Below, in pieces: positions 1-9,055 of a stretch of DNA of 64,000 nt. The stretch comes from Microbacterium sp. A20. GTDB taxonomy: Bacteria; Actinomycetota; Actinomycetes; Actinomycetales; Microbacteriaceae. Position 1 is the stretch's first letter. Every line of letters starts with the position of its first letter. The position numbers were made by a program, and so were the translations under genes. The stretch spans positions 1 through 64,000 of the forward strand of contig NZ_SSDF01000074.1 in NCBI RefSeq assembly GCF_004794515.1, in the 5' to 3' direction. The notes under the pieces are model-generated. The model was not told where the DNA came from, did no database searches, and worked only from the letters and a program-made list of their open reading frames with translations.

Positions 1-44
1 CACCCGTCGCAGGCGGCGCGGCGCGGCGCCGCCTGCGACGGGTG
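1..44. terminator. Perfect GC-rich hairpin
   Basis: Positions 1-18 are exactly complementary to 27-44, giving an 18 bp stem with an 8-base loop. No T-tract follows on either strand inside the window. It is most simply a terminator for a gene ending to the left of the window, possibly bidirectional. It may also insulate the gene starting at 71. Confidence 0.5.
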
Positions 45-58
45 TCCGCGGCAGGCCA

Positions 59-64
59 TAGCCT
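59..64 (+). promoter_or_regulatory. Candidate -10 element of a leaderless promoter
   Basis: TAGCCT fits the actinobacterial TANNNT -10 pattern and lies 6 bases before the ATG at 71. That spacing would put the transcript start at or next to the start codon. No good -35 hexamer is visible. Confidence 0.3.
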
Positions 65-70
65 CGAGGC

Positions 71-721
71 ATGGCCCGCACCGCAGAGTCCCCCGCACCG
101 CCCCGCATCAGCGGTCCCGATCTCCCCCGCGAGTTCGAGCCCGCGACTCCCGCCCGCAGCGCCGACATCATCGCCGCGAGCCTCGATCTCCACGGCGCCG
201 TCGACCTCGCCTACGCGACGCTCGAGCAGTGCACCGTGTCCGCCGATGCGGAGGCCGTCGATCTCACGGGAGCGACTGTGGTCGACGTCGAGATGTCCGG
301 GGCACGCATCGCCTCTCTGCGTATGCGCGACGCCGGCGTGCGGCGGATGCGGATCAGCGGCGGCCGCATCGGCACGCTCGACCTCAGCGAGGCGCGCATC
401 TCCGAGCTCGAGCTACGCGATGTGCGGATCGATTACCTCAACCTGGGCGCCGCGAAAGTGACCGACCTCGAGATATCCGGCTGCGCGATCCGCACGGTCG
501 ACATGCCGCAAGCCGAACTCACCCGCGTCCGGTTCACCGCCACGACCAGCGATGAGGTCGACCCGCGGGGCATGCGCGCGAAAGACGTCGACCTGCGCGG
601 CCTCGACGCGATGACCTACCTCGACGCCAACAGCCTCCGCGGGACGACGCTCTCGTCATTCCAGGTGCAGCAGCTGGCGCCCGTGATCGCGGCGGGACTG
701 GGCATCCAGATCAAGGACTGA
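71..721 (+). CDS. Pentapeptide-repeat-like protein
   Basis: This 216-residue protein is dominated by short periodic units with A/C-(D/E)-L-x-x spacing (for example LDLSEA, LELRDV, LNLGAA, LEISGC), from about residue 45 to 150. This is the pattern of right-handed beta-helix pentapeptide repeats. There is no signal peptide or membrane segment, so it is probably cytosolic. Family members range from DNA-mimic gyrase protectors to proteins of unknown role, and nothing here fixes the target. The C-terminal 60 residues leave the repeat pattern. Its 3' end overlaps the convergent ABC ATPase gene by 11 bases. The start follows a TAGCCT -10-like element by 6 bases, so the message may be leaderless. Confidence 0.75.
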   Translation: MARTAESPAPPRISGPDLPREFEPATPARSADIIAASLDLHGAVDLAYATLEQCTVSADAEAVDLTGATVVDVEMSGARIASLRMRDAGVRRMRISGGRIGTLDLSEARISELELRDVRIDYLNLGAAKVTDLEISGCAIRTVDMPQAELTRVRFTATTSDEVDPRGMRAKDVDLRGLDAMTYLDANSLRGTTLSSFQVQQLAPVIAAGLGIQIKD

Positions 722-2216
722 CGGGACCGCTCGCCGCCAGCAGCTCCCGAGTGAACGGATGCTGCGGCTCTGCGAACACGTCGGCGGTCGTTCCCTGCTC
801 CACGATCCGGCCATCCTGCATGACGAGAACCTCGTCGGCGACGGCTCCGACCACGTCGAGGTCGTGCGAGACGAGGATCATCGTCAGCTGCCGTTCGCGC
901 TGCAGTCGGGCCAGCAGCTGCAGCACCCGCTCCCGGACCGAGGGATCGAGCGCCGATACGGGTTCGTCGAGGACCAGCACCTCGGGATCGGCCGCGAGTG
1001 CCCGGGCGATCGCCGCGCGCTGCCGCTGTCCGCCGGAGAGTGCACGGGGGCGACGGTCCGCGAGCTCGGTCGCGAGGCCGACCTCGACCAGCAGCTCGGA
1101 CGCCCGCTCGGCCCTTTTGTTCCGTGGCACACCGGCAGCCTCGAGCGCCTCGCGCAGGGAGCGGCCGATCGTCCATCGGGGGTCGAAGGCACCGAGCGGA
1201 TTCTGATGCACCAGCTGCACCCGCGGCGTGCCGATCCAGCGCAGCGAGCCCGCGTCGGGCTGCTCGACACCGACGATCATCCGTGCCAGCGTGGTCTTCC
1301 CCGATCCGGACTCGCCCACGACGCCGAGCGTGTGCCCCGCCGAGACGGTGAACGAGGCGTCTGTGACCGCCGGCACCGCGTCGAAGCTCTTCGAGAGGCC
1401 CTCCACGACCAGCACCGGCGTCGACTCCGTCTGCACAGCCGTGCGGGGTTCGTGGATCGTCGCCGCGATCAGCTGACGCGTGTACTCGTGCTGCGGGTTC
1501 TCCAGCACCTCGACCACCGTGCCGGATTCGACCACCCGCCCGGCCTTCATGACCAGCACCCGGTCCGCGAGCCGCCGGACGGCCGCGAAGTCGTGACTGA
1601 TGAAGACGAGCGCCGTCCCCGCATCCGTGATCTCGCGCAGCAGACCGAGGATCCGGGCCTGCACGGTGGCGTCCAGCGCGGTCGTCGGCTCATCGGCCAC
1701 CAGCACGACGGGAGACGCGGCGATCGCCGAGGCGATCAGTGCCCGCTGTCGGAGTCCCCCGGAGAGCTCGTGCGCATACTGCCGGGCGCGACGCTCGGCA
1801 TCCGGCATCCACACCCGTCGCAGCAGTTCTCGCACCCGGGCATCGAGCGCCGCACGACCGCGCACGATGCGGTGCAGGCGCAACGGCTCCGCCACCTCCG
1901 CACCGATGCGGCGCAGCGGGTCGAGCGAGACGAGGGCGTCCTGCGAGACGAGGCCGATGCCAGCTCCCCGGAGACTCCGCCAGCCGTGCTCGGAGAGGGT
2001 CGCCGCGTTCCGCCCGTCGACGGTGAGCGTGTCGACCGTCACCGTCGCATCCGACGGCGTGAGCCCGAGGAGTGCCCGGGCGGTGAGGGTCTTCCCCGCG
2101 CCCGACTCCCCGACGATGGCGACGCACTCACCCGGCTCGACCGCGAATCCGACGCCGTCGACCACCGGGTCCGCGCCGAACGCGATCCGCAGTCCCCGCA
2201 CCTCCAGCGCGCTCAC
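711..2216 (-). CDS. Oligopeptide ABC transporter, fused dual ATPase (DppD-DppF type)
   Basis: The protein has 501 residues and two complete ABC ATPase domains in tandem. The first has Walker A GESGAGKT (residues 36-43), a slightly unusual signature LSGGLRQR and Walker B ending DEPTTALD. The second has GESGSGKTT, LSGGQRQR and DEPVSALD. Fused pairs of this kind power import of di- or oligopeptides and nickel-type solutes. The GTG start at 2216 overlaps the stop of the upstream permease (GTGA), so it is translationally coupled as last gene of the SBP-permease-permease-ATPase set. Peptide substrate is inferred from the family and from the peptidase neighbours. Confidence 0.9.
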   Translation of the reverse strand: MSALEVRGLRIAFGADPVVDGVGFAVEPGECVAIVGESGAGKTLTARALLGLTPSDATVTVDTLTVDGRNAATLSEHGWRSLRGAGIGLVSQDALVSLDPLRRIGAEVAEPLRLHRIVRGRAALDARVRELLRRVWMPDAERRARQYAHELSGGLRQRALIASAIAASPVVLVADEPTTALDATVQARILGLLREITDAGTALVFISHDFAAVRRLADRVLVMKAGRVVESGTVVEVLENPQHEYTRQLIAATIHEPRTAVQTESTPVLVVEGLSKSFDAVPAVTDASFTVSAGHTLGVVGESGSGKTTLARMIVGVEQPDAGSLRWIGTPRVQLVHQNPLGAFDPRWTIGRSLREALEAAGVPRNKRAERASELLVEVGLATELADRRPRALSGGQRQRAAIARALAADPEVLVLDEPVSALDPSVRERVLQLLARLQRERQLTMILVSHDLDVVGAVADEVLVMQDGRIVEQGTTADVFAEPQHPFTRELLAASGPVSP

Positions 2217-3025
2217 GTCGTCCGCCCATCTGCGCGTGCCCGCAGGATGCGCCCGATCACCGTCGCCGAGACGACCGTGAGGGTGATCGCGATGCCGGGG
2301 AAGACCGCGATCCACCACGCCTGTCCGAGCACATTGCGTCCGCCGGCGAGCATCAGCCCCCATTCGGGCGTCGGCTCGGACGGACCCAGACCCAGGAAGC
2401 TGAGGCCCGCGGCGGCCAGGATGCTCGAGCCGATGCCGATCGTGGCGAGCACGCTGAGCGCCCCGATCACACCGGGGACGACGTGACGCGTGAACGCCTT
2501 CCCCTTCGGCACGCCCAGGATCCGCGCGGCCTCGACGTGCTCGGCGACCCGCAGCGTCTGCGTCTGCACACGGGCGAGCCGGATGTACACCGGAACCGCT
2601 GCGAGCGTCACCGCGATCGCGATGTTCACCGGCCCGGGTCCCAGCACCGCGACCACGACGAGAGCGACGAGGAACTCGGGAAATGCCATCAGCACGTCGT
2701 TGACCCGCATCACCGTGGCGTCGACCTCTCTCGGCGCGACCCCGGCCAGTGCACCGATCACGAGGCCAACGGCGAGCGCGATCCCCGTGGCGAGCAGTCC
2801 GATCCCCAGCGAGCGTCCTGCGCCGTAGACGACACGCGAGTACACGTCGCGACCGCTCTGGTCGGTGCCGAAGAGATGGTCGGCACTCGGCGGGAGCAGT
2901 GCAGAGCGGACGTCGGTCTGCAGCGGATCGTGGGTCGCGAGGACTCCGGGGAAGAGCGCGGCGAAGACGATCACGGCGAGCACCGCCGCGGCCGTCCACA
3001 GCAGCACACGCTGTGCGCGCTTCAT
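2213..3025 (-). CDS. Oligopeptide ABC transporter permease (DppC type)
   Basis: The 270-residue membrane protein opens with an N-terminal transmembrane segment, followed by an external stretch containing DHLFGTDQSGRDVYSRV, a hallmark of DppC/OppC permeases. Further membrane spans follow, and a cytoplasmic EAA-type loop (AARILGVPKGKAFTRHVVPG) contacts the ATPase. ATGA overlaps join it to the upstream permease, and a GTGA overlap joins it to the downstream ATPase. It would pair with the DppB-type permease at 3022-3969. Family assignment is firm; the solute is inferred to be a peptide. Confidence 0.92.
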   Translation of the reverse strand: MKRAQRVLLWTAAAVLAVIVFAALFPGVLATHDPLQTDVRSALLPPSADHLFGTDQSGRDVYSRVVYGAGRSLGIGLLATGIALAVGLVIGALAGVAPREVDATVMRVNDVLMAFPEFLVALVVVAVLGPGPVNIAIAVTLAAVPVYIRLARVQTQTLRVAEHVEAARILGVPKGKAFTRHVVPGVIGALSVLATIGIGSSILAAAGLSFLGLGPSEPTPEWGLMLAGGRNVLGQAWWIAVFPGIAITLTVVSATVIGRILRARADGRTT

Positions 3026-3969
3026 CGGATGCCTCCGGAGCGGGCCGCTCCGACCCGCGGATCGATCAGGGGATGCACGAGCTCGACGACGAGGTTCACG
3101 ACGACGAACACGAGTGCGCTCAGGAGGATGATGCCGGTGATGACCGGGAGATCGCGGTCGCTGATCGCGGCGAGCGTGACGCGGCCCAGTCCCGGCCGGG
3201 CGAAGACGGTCTCGACGAGCACGGCGCCGCCGAGCACGGAACCCGTGAGGTACGCGGCGAGCGTGATGGCCGAGGCCGCACCGTGGCGCAACCCGTGCCG
3301 CACCGTGAACCACGAAGGGCTCGCCCCGCGCGCACGCACGGTCTCCGCGAACGGCATCCGCTCCGCCTGCATCAGGCCGTCGCGCAGTACCTGGCTCAGC
3401 AGCGCCGCGACCGGAAGGGCGAGGGTGATCGCCGGGAGCACGAGGGTGGCCGGGTTTCGCGCCCCGGAGACCGGGAACCAGCCGAGGCCGAACGCGAAGA
3501 CGCTGAGCAGGATGAGCCCGATCCAGAAGACGGGCGACGACAGCACGACGAGCTCGATGCCCGCGGCGACGGTACGAGCCACCTGACCGCGCACCAGCAC
3601 CGCGACCGCGAGCGCCAGCACCAGGGCGATGAGGAGCGCGAGGGCCGAGAGCTGCACCGTGGCACCGAGCTGTCGGCCGATGACCTCGGACACCGGCATC
3701 CGCAGCTGGTACGACTCCCCCAGGTCGCCTCGGGCGAGTTGCCCGATGAAGCCGAGGTACTGCTCGAACGGCGGCCGATCCAGCCCGAGGTCCGCGCGGA
3801 TCCCGTCTTTGACCGCCTCGCTGACCTGCGCCTGGGGTCCGAGCATCACCGACACGGGATCGCCCGGGATCACCCGGAAGGCGAGGAACGCGACGGTGGC
3901 GGCACCCCACAGGACGATGACGAGGGATGCGGCGAGGCCGGCGATACGGACGAGAGCAGCCTTCACCAC
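3022..3969 (-). CDS. Oligopeptide ABC transporter permease (DppB type)
   Basis: This 315-residue permease has the DppB layout: an N-terminal span, then the FRVIPGDPVSVMLG motif, a periplasm-side loop with LGLDRPPFEQYLGF, and five further spans. The EAA loop is TVRARGASPSWFTVRHGLRHG, and the C-terminal LIDPRVG is typical. The start is one of two consecutive GTG codons (3969 or 3966). The gene lies 25 bases after the substrate-binding protein gene and overlaps the next permease by ATGA. Confidence 0.92.
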   Translation of the reverse strand: MVKAALVRIAGLAASLVIVLWGAATVAFLAFRVIPGDPVSVMLGPQAQVSEAVKDGIRADLGLDRPPFEQYLGFIGQLARGDLGESYQLRMPVSEVIGRQLGATVQLSALALLIALVLALAVAVLVRGQVARTVAAGIELVVLSSPVFWIGLILLSVFAFGLGWFPVSGARNPATLVLPAITLALPVAALLSQVLRDGLMQAERMPFAETVRARGASPSWFTVRHGLRHGAASAITLAAYLTGSVLGGAVLVETVFARPGLGRVTLAAISDRDLPVITGIILLSALVFVVVNLVVELVHPLIDPRVGAARSGGIR

Positions 3970-3994
3970 TCGTGCCCTCCGCTCAGCCGGCGGA

Positions 3995-5608
3995 TCAGCC
4001 GACGGTCACATCGTAGAACAGCGGCCGACCGTACAGGTCGTACTGCAGTCCCTCGATGCGCTCGCCGACCGCGGTGATCGCCGACGGGCTGTACAGCGGC
4101 ACGATCGCGGTGTATTCGGCATTCCACTGCTGCACCTGCGTGTACAGCTCGTTGCGCTCGTCCTGATCGCTGCTGCCGACGGCCTGCTCCAGAAGCGCGT
4201 CGATCTCAGGGTCGCTCACCTGAGACGCGTTCTGGAATCCGTCGGTGTGCAGGTGGGCGCGCAGCAGATCCGGATCGACCCCGGAGAATCCCCAGTCGGT
4301 CAGGTCGAACGTCTTCGGCTCGTACTGCTCGTTGTAGGCGCCCGGTTCGAGCACCTCGCGCTTCACCTCGAAGCCGATCCCCTTGAGGTCGGACTGGATC
4401 GCGTTGGCGAGGGCGGCGTTGTCGTCGGGAACGGGCGTCCAGGCGATCCAGCGCACCGAGAGACGCTTGCCGTCCTTCATGCGGATGCCGTCGGCGTCGC
4501 GCTCGGTCCATCCGGCCTCATCGAGCAGGGTGTTCGCGGCATCCTGGTCGAACGGCCAGCTGTCCTCGAGCGATGCGTCATAACCCGGGGTGGTCGAGCC
4601 GAGGATGCTCCACGCACGCGGGAACTGTCCGAAGTAGATCTCCTCGACCGCGGCGTCGATGTCGATGCCGCGGGCGAACGCCTGACGCACCTTCTCATCG
4701 GCGAACACGCCGTACTTCTCGTTCAGGTAGAGCGAGTACGGCAGGCCGGGGTACTCGATCGAGTCGACGGTGATGCCGTCGCCGAGGTCCTTCGCGAGGT
4801 TCGGCGGGATGTCGCTGGCGAGATCGGCCTCGCCGCTCGTCACGACGCCGGTACGGACGGAGGCCTCCGGCTGGATCTCGACACGGAGCGTCTCGAACTT
4901 CGGCGCCTTCTCGTCGTGCGGCCCCCACGCGTAGTCGTCGTTTCGCGTGTAGACGATCTCCTGGTCAGGCGTGTACTCGGCGAGCACGAACGGACCGGTG
5001 CCGACGTTGATGTCGGGGCCGCCGGCCTTGAGCTTGTCCGCCGACTCCTCGAGCACGGCGGGCGAGTAGAAGCCGAGCTGCGGCGTGCTCGCGGCCTGAA
5101 GGAAGGGGGCATACGGCTGGGTGAACGTCACCTTCACGGTGTAGTCGTCGACGACTTCGGTCCCCTCGTAGAAGGCCGCGCCGAGCATGCTCGCGGCCTG
5201 CTTCGAAGCCGTCTTCGGGTCGACGATGCGATCGAAGTTCGCCTTGACCGCCGCCGCATCGAAATTCTCGCCGTCGGTGAAGGTCACATCGTCGCGGAGC
5301 GTGAACGTGTACTCGGTGCTGTCGGGCGACACCTCCCACTCCTTCGCGAGCCAGGGCGTGAACGTGCCGTCGTTCTCCTGGAAGACGAGCGAGTCGAGCA
5401 CCGCCCGCTGCACCATGCCCGAGACGTCGAGCTGGCTGATCTGCGGGTCCATGTGACCCGCCGACAGGTTGGCGCCTTCGATGGACCAGACGAGCTCTCC
5501 GTCGCTCTCTCCCTCGGAGCCAGGAGCAGCGCAGGCGCTCAGCACCAGAGCGGTGGCGGCGGCGAGCGCGGCGAAGGGCAGGAGACGACGCACGGGGTTT
5601 GCGGGCAT
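3995..5608 (-). CDS. Oligopeptide-binding lipoprotein (SBP family 5)
   Basis: The 537-residue protein has a lipoprotein signal peptide with lipobox LSAC, so Cys26 should be lipidated and anchor it outside the membrane. The mature part is a family 5 extracellular solute-binding protein: EWEVSPDSTEYTFTLRDDVTFTDG near residue 90 is the diagnostic block, and VGTGPFVLAEY follows near 200. It feeds the permeases and ATPase encoded directly downstream. A separate promoter is possible in the 94-base gap before it. The ligand cannot be read from sequence; the peptidase neighbours suggest small peptides. Confidence 0.93.
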   Translation of the reverse strand: MPANPVRRLLPFAALAAATALVLSACAAPGSEGESDGELVWSIEGANLSAGHMDPQISQLDVSGMVQRAVLDSLVFQENDGTFTPWLAKEWEVSPDSTEYTFTLRDDVTFTDGENFDAAAVKANFDRIVDPKTASKQAASMLGAAFYEGTEVVDDYTVKVTFTQPYAPFLQAASTPQLGFYSPAVLEESADKLKAGGPDINVGTGPFVLAEYTPDQEIVYTRNDDYAWGPHDEKAPKFETLRVEIQPEASVRTGVVTSGEADLASDIPPNLAKDLGDGITVDSIEYPGLPYSLYLNEKYGVFADEKVRQAFARGIDIDAAVEEIYFGQFPRAWSILGSTTPGYDASLEDSWPFDQDAANTLLDEAGWTERDADGIRMKDGKRLSVRWIAWTPVPDDNAALANAIQSDLKGIGFEVKREVLEPGAYNEQYEPKTFDLTDWGFSGVDPDLLRAHLHTDGFQNASQVSDPEIDALLEQAVGSSDQDERNELYTQVQQWNAEYTAIVPLYSPSAITAVGERIEGLQYDLYGRPLFYDVTVG

Positions 5609-5643
5609 GACGATCCTCAGGACGAACGGGGCGGGATGCCTCC

Positions 5644-5649
5644 AGTCTA
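5644..5649 (-). promoter_or_regulatory. Candidate -10 element for the substrate-binding protein gene
   Basis: On the minus strand TAGACT lies about 35 bases before the ATG at 5608, in a 94-base gap inside an otherwise overlapping operon. The -35 region is weak (TCGACC, 18-base spacer). An internal promoter here would let the importer be made in excess of the enzymes. Confidence 0.35.
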
Positions 5650-5702
5650 CGGCGATTTCTTGGACTGGGTCGAAAAGCGTGCCCCTGCGGCTCTCGGGGT
5701 CG

Positions 5703-7238
5703 TCACTCCCCGTCGAACACGATGCGATGCCGGTCGGCGGGCGAGGCGATCTCGTCCTCCGTCCGCGTCTCGCCGTGTGCGATGACGGCGAGACTCAGGC
5801 TCTGCACGCGAGGCCGGGGCACACCCACCAGGCGCGCTTCCACCCGCAGGTCCGCGCTCTCTCCGGCGATCCGCCAGCGCAGCTCGGCCTCGGTGGCGGC
5901 TGCGATCAGCCGCTCGGCGAAGGGCTTCTGAACGGGGCGGATGCCGCCGATCGTGGCGATGTGCGCAGCGAGCCGGGAATCACGGACGCCCGACGGCACA
6001 TCCTCGAGGACGTGATCGGCCAGGCCCGGATACTCGGCGGCGGATCGGCCCTGTCGGATGGCGGCATCGATCGCCAGGGCCGCGGTCACGGTCTCCGGCC
6101 ACGGCCGCACCACGGCCGAGGGCACGTCGGCCGTCTCGAGCGCGTCCTGCAGTGCGGCACCGGCCACACGCCGCGCACCGAACTCGTCCGAGTTCCCGAA
6201 CGCCACCGCGCCGATGCCGGTCGCCGCATGCCAGCGCATGTGGGCGGAGAAGCCGGGAAGGCCCCCGGAGTGCTGCACGATGCGGCCGAACCGCCGGTCC
6301 TGCTCCACGAAGAGTCCGTACCCGTAGCCGGCGCCGGCGAGGTCGCGTCCGTCGAACATCCCCGATGGCACGTCGATGGGCGTTCGCGGCTGCTGCATCT
6401 CGATCCGCGAGGAGGGAGCCAGCACGTGCGGCGCGAGTGGGTCGTCGGTGAAGGCCGAACCGAGGAACCACATCCAGGTGGCGATGTCGTCCACGGTGCT
6501 GAACATGCTTCCGATGCAGCCGAGGGCGCCGGTGCGCACGTAGGGCTCGGGGTGGAAGGTCGCGCCGTCGTCGAAGGTGCGGAAGCCGCCGGCGAGGGTG
6601 TCGTGCGCGTAGCCGTCGGCCGAATGGGCGGTGCTCGTCAGTCCCAGCGGCTCCAGCAGGGTCTCCCGCACCACGTCCTCGACAGCGCGTCCGGTGACGG
6701 CCTCGACCGCCGCGCCGACCAGCGACTGCCCGAGATTGGAGTACTGGTACGTGGTTCCGGGCGCGGCGGCGAGCAGCATCCCCTCGGAGAACAGCGCCGC
6801 GATCTCTGCGCGGGAGTCCCCCAGGTGGCGGTCGACCCAGGCGTTGTCCTCGCCGAGCCCCGACCTGTTGGAGAGCAGCAGGTCTCCGGTGAGCACGGCA
6901 TCAGAGCCCCGGTGCCTGGCGCGCACGGCGGGGAGATACTCGGTGATCGGGGCATGCAGATCGAGGGCACCGCTGTCGCGCAGCGCGAGTGCTGTCGCGG
7001 CGAGGAAGCTCTTCGACATCGAGGCGATCCGGAACACGGTGTCCCGACTCGTCGTCGCATCGTCGGCGCGCGGGTGTCCGTGGGTGCGGACGCCTCGCAC
7101 CTCCCCGCGCTCGCACAGGGCGACGATCGATGCCGGGGCGGTCCGACGGGCCCGCTCGTCCAGCCCGCGCCGGAGGGCACGATCCACCGCCGGTGTGGTC
7201 ATCGTCGGTGTCTCGAGCGGAGCGGCCGCCGCGTTCAT
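5703..7238 (-). CDS. Class C beta-lactamase-family serine hydrolase
   Basis: The protein has 511 residues and the penicillin-binding fold motifs: SMSK at residues 73-76 (nucleophile Ser73, general base Lys76), a YSN motif in GTTYQYSNLGQS, and HSGG as third motif in place of KTG. This combination is typical of class C-like esterases, D-aminopeptidases and D,D-peptidases rather than true beta-lactamases. There is no signal peptide, so it probably acts in the cytosol on imported peptides. The chosen ATG at 7238 overlaps the upstream amidotransferase stop (ATGA); ATG codons about 12 residues later are alternatives. The C-terminal 130 residues are an accessory domain. Confidence 0.85.
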   Translation of the reverse strand: MNAAAAPLETPTMTTPAVDRALRRGLDERARRTAPASIVALCERGEVRGVRTHGHPRADDATTSRDTVFRIASMSKSFLAATALALRDSGALDLHAPITEYLPAVRARHRGSDAVLTGDLLLSNRSGLGEDNAWVDRHLGDSRAEIAALFSEGMLLAAAPGTTYQYSNLGQSLVGAAVEAVTGRAVEDVVRETLLEPLGLTSTAHSADGYAHDTLAGGFRTFDDGATFHPEPYVRTGALGCIGSMFSTVDDIATWMWFLGSAFTDDPLAPHVLAPSSRIEMQQPRTPIDVPSGMFDGRDLAGAGYGYGLFVEQDRRFGRIVQHSGGLPGFSAHMRWHAATGIGAVAFGNSDEFGARRVAGAALQDALETADVPSAVVRPWPETVTAALAIDAAIRQGRSAAEYPGLADHVLEDVPSGVRDSRLAAHIATIGGIRPVQKPFAERLIAAATEAELRWRIAGESADLRVEARLVGVPRPRVQSLSLAVIAHGETRTEDEIASPADRHRIVFDGE

Positions 7239-7948
7239 CCGCGACCTCCGACCAGGATCTCGTCCGCGAACGCCTCGACGAGAGCACGGCTGACCTCGGT
7301 GTTGCGCGCGTCGACCTCCTCGGCGGCGGCGATGAGTCGCGCCAAGGACCGGCCTTCTCCCCGCAGGGCGGCGTCGTCCCACCGGGCGAGATCGGCAGCC
7401 GAGGCCTCGGGGTGGAACTGCACGCCGCGCACGTGCCGCCCCAGCCGGAAGGCCTGGATCTCGATCGCGTCGCTGGATGCGAGCAGCACCGCCCGCGGAG
7501 GCAGACGGGTGATCATGTCCTGGTGGTTCTCGATCATCGGGGCGCCGTCGCCGAGCGTCGCGATCACCGCGTCCTCCCGGCCGGACGGGGTCGGATGGAT
7601 GGGCGTCGCCCCGCGCTCGACGGGACCGGTCTTCGCCTTCACCTCTCCACCGGCGATGTGCGCGAGCACCTGCGCACCCAGGCAGATGCCGAGCGTCGGG
7701 AGGTCGCGGTCGATGGCCTCGGCGGCGAGCGCGCGCTCGGCCACGAGCCAGGGTGCACGGTCGTCCTCGTCCGGCATCAGTCCCCCTCCGAGGAGCACCA
7801 GCCCGGAATAGCCGTCGAGAGTGACGGGAAGCTCCTCCTCCGCGCCCACCACGGGGGCGACCGCGATGCCGCGATCGGCGAGCCAGGTCCCGAGGCGTCG
7901 TGGTCCGGAGCTCGCCGAGTTGACGACGACGAGCACGCGCGGGCTCAC
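7235..7948 (-). CDS. Class I glutamine amidotransferase-like protein (GMP synthase GATase type)
   Basis: The 237-residue protein is a stand-alone class I amidotransferase domain. The nucleophile elbow is GICLGAQ with Cys89, and the catalytic His179 and Glu181 are in FHPE. No synthetase domain is attached. In this family free-standing members often hydrolyse gamma-glutamyl bonds instead of feeding ammonia to a partner, which would fit a peptide-degradation operon, but this is inference. The GTG start at 7948 overlaps the stop of the M19 dipeptidase gene (GTGA) and its stop overlaps the serine hydrolase start. Confidence 0.82.
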   Translation of the reverse strand: MSPRVLVVVNSASSGPRRLGTWLADRGIAVAPVVGAEEELPVTLDGYSGLVLLGGGLMPDEDDRAPWLVAERALAAEAIDRDLPTLGICLGAQVLAHIAGGEVKAKTGPVERGATPIHPTPSGREDAVIATLGDGAPMIENHQDMITRLPPRAVLLASSDAIEIQAFRLGRHVRGVQFHPEASAADLARWDDAALRGEGRSLARLIAAAEEVDARNTEVSRALVEAFADEILVGGRG

Positions 7949-9039
7949 AGCGCTCCCTCCCGCGTCGACACATCCACGGCGGGCACCAGCGCGGCGGTCG
8001 CGGGAGGTGCGGCCCGCCCTGCCAGGAAGGACTCGTGATCGCGATCGGAAGCCTCGAGGACCCGGAGCACGTTCTCGTGCGCGAGGCCGGCGAGGTCGGC
8101 CTCCGACCATCCCCGCGCTCGCAGCTCGGCGAACAGCGCCGGGTAGCCGGAGACGTCGGCGAGACCGTCCGGCATCACGTCGGTGCCGTCGTAGTCCGCG
8201 CCGATGCCGACGGCGTGCGGTCCCGCGACCCGCCGGATGTGGTCGAGGTGATCGGCCACGTCGCCGACGCCCACCACCGGCGCTTCGCCCTCGCCGCCGG
8301 CCTCCCACCAGTCGCGGCGGGCCTGCGAGACGAACGTGGGCACGAAAGCGACCATCACCACTCCGCCCTGTGCGCCGATCGCGGCGAGCACGTCGTCGGG
8401 GACGTTGCGCGGGTGATCGCAGAGGGCGAGAGCACCGGAGTGGCTCACCATCACGGGGCGCGTGGTCTCCTCGAGGGCGTGACGCATGGTGGTCGGCGCC
8501 ACGTGGGAGAGATCGATGAGGACACCGATGCGGTTCATCTCGCGCACCACCTCGCGGCCCCATGCACTGAGACCGCCGTGATGCGCGTCGTCGGTCGCGG
8601 AGTCGGCCCAGGCGGTCGTCCGCGACCAGGTGAGCGTCATGTACCTCGCGCCCAGACGCGCGTACTGGCGCAGCACCGCGAGCGACCCGCCGAGCTGGCC
8701 GCCGCCTTCGATGCCGATGAGCGAGGCGATCCGCCCCTCCGCCATCGCCTCACGCACATCCGCAGCGGTCCGCGCGAAGGCGAGGCGCTCGGGATGCGCG
8801 TCGACCAGGCGGTGCACGAAGTCGATCTGCTCCAGCGTTCCGACGACCTGTTCTGCGCCCTGCAGCACCGGATCGACCCACACCGACCAGAACTGTCCGG
8901 CCACCCCGCCGATCGCGAGACGGGGAAGGTCGGTCTGCGTCGACGGCACGCCGGCCGCGAGTTCCTCCACCCCGTACCCGAGCAGGGTCCTGCTCGCCCA
9001 GGCCAGGTCGTTGTGTCCGTCGATCACACTGTCGAGCAT
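7945..9039 (-). CDS. Membrane-dipeptidase family (M19) peptidase
   Basis: This 364-residue protein belongs to the renal dipeptidase family of zinc enzymes. It opens with VIDGHNDLAW (His9 and Asp11 as metal ligands), has the bridging Glu in IGIEGG, and later LIDLSHV, MVSHSGA and GIGADYDG. M19 enzymes cleave dipeptides and tolerate a D-residue at the C-terminal side, which suits the D-amino-acid theme of the operon. The ATG at 9039 is preferred over an upstream ATG at 9072, because AGAGAGGT lies 8 bases before it and the family N-terminus begins here. There is no signal peptide, so cytosolic action is likely. Confidence 0.9.
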   Translation of the reverse strand: MLDSVIDGHNDLAWASRTLLGYGVEELAAGVPSTQTDLPRLAIGGVAGQFWSVWVDPVLQGAEQVVGTLEQIDFVHRLVDAHPERLAFARTAADVREAMAEGRIASLIGIEGGGQLGGSLAVLRQYARLGARYMTLTWSRTTAWADSATDDAHHGGLSAWGREVVREMNRIGVLIDLSHVAPTTMRHALEETTRPVMVSHSGALALCDHPRNVPDDVLAAIGAQGGVVMVAFVPTFVSQARRDWWEAGGEGEAPVVGVGDVADHLDHIRRVAGPHAVGIGADYDGTDVMPDGLADVSGYPALFAELRARGWSEADLAGLAHENVLRVLEASDRDHESFLAGRAAPPATAALVPAVDVSTREGAL

Positions 9040-9055
9040 CCGCCGTGCACCTCTC

